Shown here piece after piece: positions 23,055 to 28,320 of a stretch of DNA of 28,320 nucleotides. The first letter of the stretch is position 1, and each line of letters begins with the position of its first letter. Origin of the DNA: Clostridium sp. CAG:452 (GTDB lineage Bacteria > Bacillota > Clostridia > TANB77 > CAG-508); NCBI GenBank assembly GCA_000434035.1, contig FR893522.1, forward strand, positions 18,643 to 46,962, read 5' to 3'. Both the position numbers and the translations under genes were made by a program. Under the pieces are notes generated by a model. That model worked only from the letters and a program-made list of their open reading frames with translations, was not told where the DNA came from and ran no database searches.

Positions 23055-25295
23055 CTATATTCTATCTTGTATTGTTCTATGAATTACGTCTAATTGTTGT
23101 TCTCTTGTTAATTTTATAAAGTTTACTGCGTATCCAGAAACTCTTATTGTAAGTTGAGGATATTTTTCTGGGTGATCCATAGCATCTAATAATAAAGATC
23201 TATCAAATACGTTTACATTTATATGATGTCCAGTTTTTGCAAAATATCCATCTAACATATTTACTAAGTTTGTAATTCTTGTATCTTCTTCTTTACCAAG
23301 TGCTGCTGGTGTAATTGCAAATGTATATGATATACCATCTTCAGCATATTCATATGGAAGTTTTGCAATTGAATTTAATACTGCAAGGGAACCATTTACG
23401 TCTCTTCCATGTAGAGGGTTTGCTCCTGGTCCAAAAGGTTCTCCAGCTCTTCTTCCATCAGGTGTATTACCTGTGTTTTTACCATATACAACATTTGATG
23501 TTATTGTAAGAATTGATAATGTATGTTTTGAATTTCTATAAGTTTGATGTTTTTGTAATTTGTTTAAGAATGTTTTAACTAAATCTACAGCTATTTGATC
23601 AACTTTATCATCATCATTTCCGTACTTTGGAAAATCCCCTTCAATTTCGTAATCTACTACTAATCCATCTTCATTTCTAATTGTTTTAACTTTAGCATAT
23701 TTAATTGCAGAAAGTGAATCAGCAACTACTGAAAGCCCTGCTATTCCACATGCCATAGTTCTTAATATATCTTCTTCTCTATCGTGAAGAGCCATTTCTA
23801 ATGCTTCATATGAATATTTATCATGCATATAATGAATTGCATTTAAAGCTTTTATATAAATTTTAGCAACATAATCCATCATAGTATCAAATTTTTCCAT
23901 TACTTCATTATAATCCAAATATTCAGAAGTAATTCCTTCAAATTTTGGAGCTACTTGTTTTCCTGAGTTTTCATCTCTACCACCATTTATAGCATAAAGC
24001 AATGTTTTAGCAAGGTTAGCTCTTGCTCCAAAGAATTGCATTTGTTTACCTATTCTCATTGCAGATACACAACAAGCTATTCCGTAATCGTCTCCAAGTG
24101 TAATTCTCATTAAATCATCATTTTCGTATTGAATAGATGATGTTTTTATAGATAAGTCTGTTGCAAATCTTTTAAATCCTTCTGGTAATCTTGTAGACCA
24201 TAAAACTGTTAAGTTTGGCTCTGGAGCTGGTCCAAGTGTTGTTAAAGTATGAAGAATTCTAAAAGAGTTTTTTGTAACTAATGTTCTACCATCAATTCCC
24301 ATACCACCAATGCTTTCAGTTACCCATACAGGGTCTCCACTAAATAGGGCATTATATTCAGGTGCTCTTAAGAATCTTACTAATCTCAACTTCATAACAA
24401 AATGATCCATTAATTCTTGAGCTTCTTCTTCTGTAAGAAGACCTGCTTTAAAATCTCTTTCAAAGTAGATATCTAAGAAAGTAGATGTTCTACCAAGACT
24501 CATTGCTGCACCGTTTTGATCTTTAATTGCACCTAAGTAACCAAAGTATAACCATTGAACAGCTTCTTTTGCATTTTTTGCTGGAACTGAAATATCAAAA
24601 CCATATTTTGCAGCCATTGCTTTTAAGTCATTTAATGCTTTTATTTGATCAGAAACTTCCTCACGTTCGCGAATAACTTTTTCAGTAAATTCATCAACAT
24701 TAAGAACGTCTAGTTCTTCTTTCTTTTCAGAAATTAAAGCATCTACACCATATAGGGCAACTCTTCTGTAATCACCTATAATTCTTCCACGTCCATAACC
24801 ATCAGGTAGACCAGTAATTAAGTGAGAACTTCTAGCAGCTCTTATATCTGGTGTATAAACACTAAATACACCATCATTGTGTGTTTTTCTTAAATTATGG
24901 TAAATATAATCTGTTTCTGGGTCAATTTTTAATCCATAGCTTTCTGCTGATTTTTCTACTATTCTAATACCACCATTTGGCATAATCGCTCTTTTTAATG
25001 GGGCATCTGTTTGTAAACCTACAATTTGTTCTAGGTTTTTATCGATATATCCTGCATCATATGCATTAATTGCAGATGGAGTTTTTGTATCAGCGTCTAA
25101 AACACCACCATTTTCTCTTTCTTTTTCATATAATTTTAAGACTTCATCCCACAATTTTTTTGTTCTATCTGTAGGACCAACAAGGAAGCTATCATCTCCC
25201 TCATAAGGTGTATAGTTGCTTTGTATGAAATCTCTAACATTTATTTCATCTTTCCAAGCTTTACCTTCAAAATCTTTCCATTCTTGAAAATCCAT
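23055..25295 (-). CDS. pflB: Pyruvate formate-lyase
   Basis: This 746-residue enzyme splits pyruvate and CoA to acetyl-CoA and formate during fermentation. It has the adjacent active-site cysteines in GIACCVSAMRIG, the N-terminal signature KAWKDEINVRDFIQSNYTPYEGDDSFL, and the glycyl-radical site RVSGYAV near residue 721, 25 residues from the end. I chose ATG 25295 because GGAGTG precedes it; the frame remains open to 25364 but this lacks family similarity and overlaps the leader. All residues look intact, and its length is close to E. coli PflB (759). The activase gene follows. Confidence 0.96.
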   Translation of the reverse strand: MDFQEWKDFEGKAWKDEINVRDFIQSNYTPYEGDDSFLVGPTDRTKKLWDEVLKLYEKERENGGVLDADTKTPSAINAYDAGYIDKNLEQIVGLQTDAPLKRAIMPNGGIRIVEKSAESYGLKIDPETDYIYHNLRKTHNDGVFSVYTPDIRAARSSHLITGLPDGYGRGRIIGDYRRVALYGVDALISEKKEELDVLNVDEFTEKVIREREEVSDQIKALNDLKAMAAKYGFDISVPAKNAKEAVQWLYFGYLGAIKDQNGAAMSLGRTSTFLDIYFERDFKAGLLTEEEAQELMDHFVMKLRLVRFLRAPEYNALFSGDPVWVTESIGGMGIDGRTLVTKNSFRILHTLTTLGPAPEPNLTVLWSTRLPEGFKRFATDLSIKTSSIQYENDDLMRITLGDDYGIACCVSAMRIGKQMQFFGARANLAKTLLYAINGGRDENSGKQVAPKFEGITSEYLDYNEVMEKFDTMMDYVAKIYIKALNAIHYMHDKYSYEALEMALHDREEDILRTMACGIAGLSVVADSLSAIKYAKVKTIRNEDGLVVDYEIEGDFPKYGNDDDKVDQIAVDLVKTFLNKLQKHQTYRNSKHTLSILTITSNVVYGKNTGNTPDGRRAGEPFGPGANPLHGRDVNGSLAVLNSIAKLPYEYAEDGISYTFAITPAALGKEEDTRITNLVNMLDGYFAKTGHHINVNVFDRSLLLDAMDHPEKYPQLTIRVSGYAVNFIKLTREQQLDVIHRTIQDRI

Positions 25296-25331
25296 TAATT
25301 TAACACTCCTTCTAGTATATTTTAAATTTAA

Positions 25332-25394
25332 GCATTCCAAAATAATGCACAAAATATACACCATAATATTAACATGTTAGAGAAAAAATATCAA
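25332..25394 (-). promoter_or_regulatory. pflB promoter and leader hairpin
   Basis: On the minus strand TTGATA (25394-25389), 17-base spacer and TAATAT (25371-25366) with extended TGT. The leader contains GCATT/AATGC (25332-25348), a small hairpin. No clear Rex or CcpA site is visible. Confidence 0.5.
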
Positions 25395-25435
25395 CAAATT
25401 TTTTGAAAAAATATGTTTTATTGATTAATTTTTTA

Positions 25436-25444
25436 TGATATACT
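25436..25444 (+). promoter_or_regulatory. Extended -10 for the gene at 25469
   Basis: TGATATACT at 25436-25444 is an extended -10 about 25 bases before the start; no good -35 is seen at the usual distance. Confidence 0.4.
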
Positions 25445-25468
25445 GTTTTAAAATGTGGAGGGTTTAAA

Positions 25469-26560
25469 GTGAAGGAATTAAAAGAGAGATTAATTAAGGC
25501 TAAAAAGCTTAAATTTATGAGAAATGTAATAGTTGGAGTAATAGCATTATTAATAGCAGCATTTATCATAAACATTGCTCCTGGATATAAAAGAGATAAA
25601 TATAAAGATGTGGTTAATTTAATTATTGATGAGCACAATGTAACAGAAGATTTAAAAAATATGTTATATATAAACGAAAATAAAACAGTATATATGTCAG
25701 AAGAAGATGTAAGAGAGTTATTTGATGAAAATATATATTATGACCAACAATATAATCAAATTATAACAACATCATATACAAAAGTAGCAAATATAGAAAT
25801 CGAAGAAAAGCAAATGAATGTAAATGATTCTAAAGTAAATATGTTAGATGCAATTATAAAAATTAATGATAAAATATATTTACCAATATCAGATATGGAA
25901 TTAGTATATAATATCAAAATTAAATATATAGAAGAGACAAATAGAGTAGTAATAGAAAATTTAAATAGGGGATTAATAAAAGCAACAGTAACTGATAATG
26001 CAAGCATAAAATTCAAACAAAGATCATTGTCAAAAGATGTTGGAGAAGTTGTTAAAGGAGAACAAGTAAGTTGCTATTATACAACAAGCAGAGGATGGAG
26101 ACAAATAAGAACAGAAAATGGAACGGTTGGATATGTAAAAGCAAACAAATTAGATGATGAATATATAATAAGACAAGATATGGAACAAAAACAAAAAGCA
26201 AAAAAAATAAAAATAGATTTAAGTCAGAATCAATTTAACTATACAGATGAAAATGGAGAAGTTAAATTATGGCAAACAATAAATCTAAAATCAATGAGCA
26301 ATGATATAGAAGAAATGTTAAAAGACTATAAAACAAGAACCCAAACAATAGATGTAGTTATGAACTTGCTGGGAGGAAATGATATTAAGGGTATAAATAT
26401 TAATTTTGATGGAATAGAAGATAAAGAGGTTTGCAAGAGGTTTGCAATTGAGCTTTCACCAAAATTAAGAGAAATAGGAATAACAACATGTGTAGCATTA
26501 ACAAAAGATATGAAAACAAAAGAATACGAAAATATAGTAGACTATATAGCAGAAAAATAG
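25469..26560 (+). CDS. Membrane-anchored stalk/SH3 protein with truncated, degenerate GH18-like end
   Basis: This 363-residue protein has one membrane segment (about 20-37), a copper amine oxidase-like N-terminal stalk region (about 60-190, with YLPISDMELVYNIKIKYIEETNRVVI), an SH3-like domain (about 195-235, WRQIRTENGTVGYVKANKL) and the start of a GH18 fold. The GH18 catalytic pattern DGINIDFEGI is here KGININFDGIE, so the acid and both aspartates are changed, and the domain ends at DYIAEK, where relatives continue. It is probably a non-catalytic wall-binding protein. GTG 25469 has GGAGGG upstream. mltG begins 11 bases later, so no remnant remains. Confidence 0.6.
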   Translation: MKELKERLIKAKKLKFMRNVIVGVIALLIAAFIINIAPGYKRDKYKDVVNLIIDEHNVTEDLKNMLYINENKTVYMSEEDVRELFDENIYYDQQYNQIITTSYTKVANIEIEEKQMNVNDSKVNMLDAIIKINDKIYLPISDMELVYNIKIKYIEETNRVVIENLNRGLIKATVTDNASIKFKQRSLSKDVGEVVKGEQVSCYYTTSRGWRQIRTENGTVGYVKANKLDDEYIIRQDMEQKQKAKKIKIDLSQNQFNYTDENGEVKLWQTINLKSMSNDIEEMLKDYKTRTQTIDVVMNLLGGNDIKGININFDGIEDKEVCKRFAIELSPKLREIGITTCVALTKDMKTKEYENIVDYIAEK

Positions 26561-26570
26561 GAGATAAAAA

Positions 26571-27662
26571 ATGAGAGGAACTAGAAGTTTAGATATAAAG
26601 AAAATAATTATATGCATAGTAGCAATTATATTATTAATAGCGATAATAGGATTAATTTGGTATTTTGCTTCAATATCAAAAGTTAGTAAAAAAGATGATG
26701 AAATAGAAGTAACAATTCCATTAGGAAGTGGAACAAATAAAATTGCGGAGATATTAAAAGAAAATAAATTGATAAAAAGCAAAATGGCATTCAAACTATA
26801 TGTAAAACTAAATAAAGTTACAAACTTTCAAGCAGGCAAATATTATTTAAAACAAAATATGAATGTTAAAGAAATGACACAAATGCTACAAACAGGAATA
26901 ATGCATGATCCAAATCAACTTAGTATAACATACATCGAAGGAAAAAATATAAGATGGCTTGCCAAAAAGATAGAAGAAACAACAAATAATTCTCAAGAAG
27001 ATGTAATGAAAGTTCTAGAAGATGAGAATTATATAAATTCATTAATTGAAAAATATTGGTTTTTGACAGATGAAATAAAACAAGAAGAAATATATTATCC
27101 ACTAGAGGGATATTTATTTCCAGATACTTATTCAATAAAAAATAAAGACGTTTCTGTAGAAGAAATTTTTGAAAAAATGCTAGATAAAATGGAAAGTGTT
27201 TTAGACGAGTATAAAGATGAAATAGAAAAAAACAAGTATAGTGTTCATGAAATATTAACAATTGCATCAATAATAGAAACAGAGTCAATGAATAGTGAAG
27301 GGAGAAAAGATGTTGCAAGTGTTATATACAATAGATTAGACAGAGGAATGGCAATACAAAGTGATGTTACAACATACTATGCAGTAAAAGTTGATATGGG
27401 AGAAAGAGACTTATATCAAAAAGAATTAGACACATATAATGCATATAATACGCGTGGACCAAATATGGAAGGAAAACTTCCAATAGGACCAGTAGCATCA
27501 GTAAGTAAATCAAGCATAGAAGCAGCACTTGAACCAAATAAAACAGATTACATATTCTTTGTAGCAGATAAAAATGGAAAGCTATATTTTACAAAAACTT
27601 CAAGTGAGCATAATAGAATTATAAGCGAACTAAAAGAAAATGGACTATGGTTTGAATATTAA
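26571..27662 (+). CDS. mltG: Endolytic transglycosylase MltG
   Basis: This 363-residue protein has one N-terminal membrane segment (about 10-32), a LysM-like subdomain and the YceG/MltG catalytic domain, with the catalytic Glu in ASIIETES (about residue 243), then VIYNRL and LPIGPVASVSKSSIEAAL. It cuts nascent glycan strands near the membrane, setting the length of peptidoglycan chains. ATG 26571 follows AGGAGA, 11 bases after the previous gene, so they are likely one transcript. Confidence 0.92.
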   Translation: MRGTRSLDIKKIIICIVAIILLIAIIGLIWYFASISKVSKKDDEIEVTIPLGSGTNKIAEILKENKLIKSKMAFKLYVKLNKVTNFQAGKYYLKQNMNVKEMTQMLQTGIMHDPNQLSITYIEGKNIRWLAKKIEETTNNSQEDVMKVLEDENYINSLIEKYWFLTDEIKQEEIYYPLEGYLFPDTYSIKNKDVSVEEIFEKMLDKMESVLDEYKDEIEKNKYSVHEILTIASIIETESMNSEGRKDVASVIYNRLDRGMAIQSDVTTYYAVKVDMGERDLYQKELDTYNAYNTRGPNMEGKLPIGPVASVSKSSIEAALEPNKTDYIFFVADKNGKLYFTKTSSEHNRIISELKENGLWFEY

Positions 27663-27667
27663 AGAAA

Positions 27668-27736
27668 CTCTCCTACAAGAATAATTGTAGGAGAGAAGGG
27701 GATTTAGAAGAGTGGTAATTATTTACCACTCTTCTA
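27668..27736. terminator. Two hairpins between mltG and the minus-strand gene
   Basis: CTCTCCTACAA/TTGTAGGAGAG (27668-27678, 27685-27695) and TAGAAGAGTGGTAA/TTACCACTCTTCTA (27705-27718, 27723-27736) are perfect stems between converging genes. T runs are poor, so they are only probable terminators. The second overlaps the stop of the minus-strand gene. Confidence 0.5.
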
Positions 27737-27935
27737 TTATAAATGGAGCTAAATCTTTTCTGAATTTTTCGAACACTTTCTGGTCTTCAAACTTAATGTA
27801 TACACCGAGAGAACAAAAATCACAACCGACTTTGCTAAAGATAATTCTTTCGGGTGGAACACCTAAATTTAAAGCCAATATCCGAATACCTTCTGAATGT
27901 TCCTGAGAGATTTTTGCACAAAAATAGTTTGCCAC
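27723..27935 (-). CDS. Small hypothetical protein of different composition
   Basis: I do not recognise this 70-residue protein (ANYFCAKISQEHSEG near the start; KVGCDFCSLGVYIKF in the middle; two or three cysteines). The GTG start at 27935 has AAGGAGG on the minus strand seven bases before it. Its codon use is unlike its neighbours: more C- and G-ending codons. It holds an in-frame CGG at 27884-27882 followed by A, which must be read as a normal Arg triplet because the +1 frame stops four codons later. It looks acquired, perhaps with the tail region after the tRNA. Confidence 0.5.
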   Translation of the reverse strand: MANYFCAKISQEHSEGIRILALNLGVPPERIIFSKVGCDFCSLGVYIKFEDQKVFEKFRKDLAPFIIEEW

Positions 27936-27971
27936 ATTTACTCCTCCTTTTACAAATTTTGGAACTAGATT

Positions 27972-28000
27972 AATATATACCAAATATTGGAAAAAATCAA
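27972..28000 (-). promoter_or_regulatory. Promoter of the small minus-strand gene
   Basis: TTGATT (28000-27995), 17-base spacer and TATATT (27977-27972), about 35 bases before GTG 27935. Confidence 0.5.
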
Positions 28001-28070
28001 GAAAAACACGTCGACCAGTAATAACAAAAAGCGACAAAAGAAAAATGAATTAAAAAAATTAAAAAAAATG

Positions 28071-28100
28071 TTGACAATTAATATAAAAGAGTAGTATAAT
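28071..28100 (+). promoter_or_regulatory. tRNA-Leu promoter
   Basis: TTGACA (28071-28076) and TATAAT (28095-28100), 18-base spacer, 20 bases before the tRNA. Confidence 0.75.
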
Positions 28101-28120
28101 CATTCTTGCCAGTAAGAAAT

Positions 28121-28208
28121 GCAGATGTGGCGGAACTGGCAGACGCACAGGACTTAAAATCCTGCGGTTGAATAAACCGTGCCGGTTCGATTCCGGCCAT
28201 CTGCACCA
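28121..28208 (+). tRNA. tRNA-Leu (anticodon UAA)
   Basis: A class II tRNA of 88 bases: acceptor GCAGATG pairs with CATCTGC, anticodon stem CAGGA/TCCTG encloses CTTAAAA with anticodon TAA at 28155-28157, a long variable arm CGGTTGAATAAACCG, T arm GGTTCGATTCC, and encoded CCA at 28206-28208. It reads UUA, the main leucine codon in this AT-rich genome. Confidence 0.95.
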
Positions 28209-28211
28209 GAT

Positions 28212-28242
28212 AAGACTTAAAGCTTTGCTTTAAGTCTTTTTT
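28212..28242 (+). terminator. Terminator of tRNA-Leu
   Basis: AAGACTTAAAG (28212-28222) pairs with CTTTAAGTCTT (28228-28238), 5-base loop, then T run to 28242. Confidence 0.88.
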
Positions 28243-28251
28243 GTTATCCAA

Positions 28252-28320
28252 ATGCCGGAAATCGAAAAGGAAGTTGCCAAGTTTCGAGCAGGTTAAGGCC
28301 TGCCGAAACGAAGGCTAAAA
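28252..28320. other. GC-richer tail of unknown identity
   Basis: After the tRNA terminator the base composition rises sharply. It contains the inverted repeat GTTTCGAGCAGG / CCTGCCGAAAC (about 28283-28312). The minus strand is open from the window edge to a stop at 28247-28245, and the plus strand has a short MPEIEKEV-type frame. I cannot say which, if either, is real; the piece may be the edge of an element beside the tRNA. Confidence 0.3.

Noticed and set aside
1..28320. CRISPR array, insertion sequence or phage genes
   Set aside because: No regularly spaced repeats, transposase, integrase or phage structural motifs were found.

Overview
The window looks like a chromosome segment of an anaerobic, endospore-forming, very AT-rich Firmicute, most likely an uncultured or gut-type member of Clostridia. 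Evidence is the spore genes (sipL, yunB, yyaC, spoIVFA-spoIVFB), the strictly anaerobic enzymes (pyruvate formate-lyase and its activase, rubrerythrin), AGA as almost the only arginine codon, GGA as the main glycine codon, and consensus sigma-A promoters. The gene content is mostly core and mostly intact.

Layout. 1-500: veg behind a textbook promoter. 551-2806: spore morphogenesis genes sipL and yunB. 2887-3426: rubrerythrin. 3472-4206 (minus): acyl-ACP thioesterase, divergent from a copper ATPase gene. 4375-9141: copA fused to a CopZ-like domain, overlapping a U32 peptidase-family gene. 9158-10650: a short promoter-terminator unit, then small sporulation-type genes including yyaC. 10742-12308: spoIVFA-spoIVFB. 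12364-12795: a pseudopilin-like gene. 12946-14013: rpsF-ssb-rpsR. 14136-16797: a split transketolase with a PHP phosphoesterase gene between its halves. 16930-22208: ftsE-ftsX, two envC-like M23 genes and a ctp protease, a cell-wall hydrolase control operon. 22252-25295 (minus): pflB-pflA. 25469-27662: a degenerate GH18-like protein and mltG. 27723-28320: a small gene of different composition, tRNA-Leu(UAA), and a GC-richer tail that may be the edge of something else.

The standout signal is a repeated +1 frame break. Three otherwise intact genes (copA twice, spoIVFB, ftsE) lose their frame at an in-frame CGG codon followed by A. In every case the frame is restored if the four bases CGGA are read as one glycine, or if C is skipped and GGA is read. 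The glycine recovered is invariant in its family each time: the CopA post-TGE-domain membrane motif and GDGINDSP, SpoIVFB HEFGH, and the FtsE Walker A. By eye I found only five in-frame CGG codons in real genes of the window; four are these sites, and the fifth lies in the compositionally different small gene at 27723-27935. Two explanations fit: CGG is unassigned in this genome and CGGA is decoded with a +1 shift or as a quadruplet, or a systematic read or assembly error inserts C before some GGA codons. The sequence alone cannot finally separate them.
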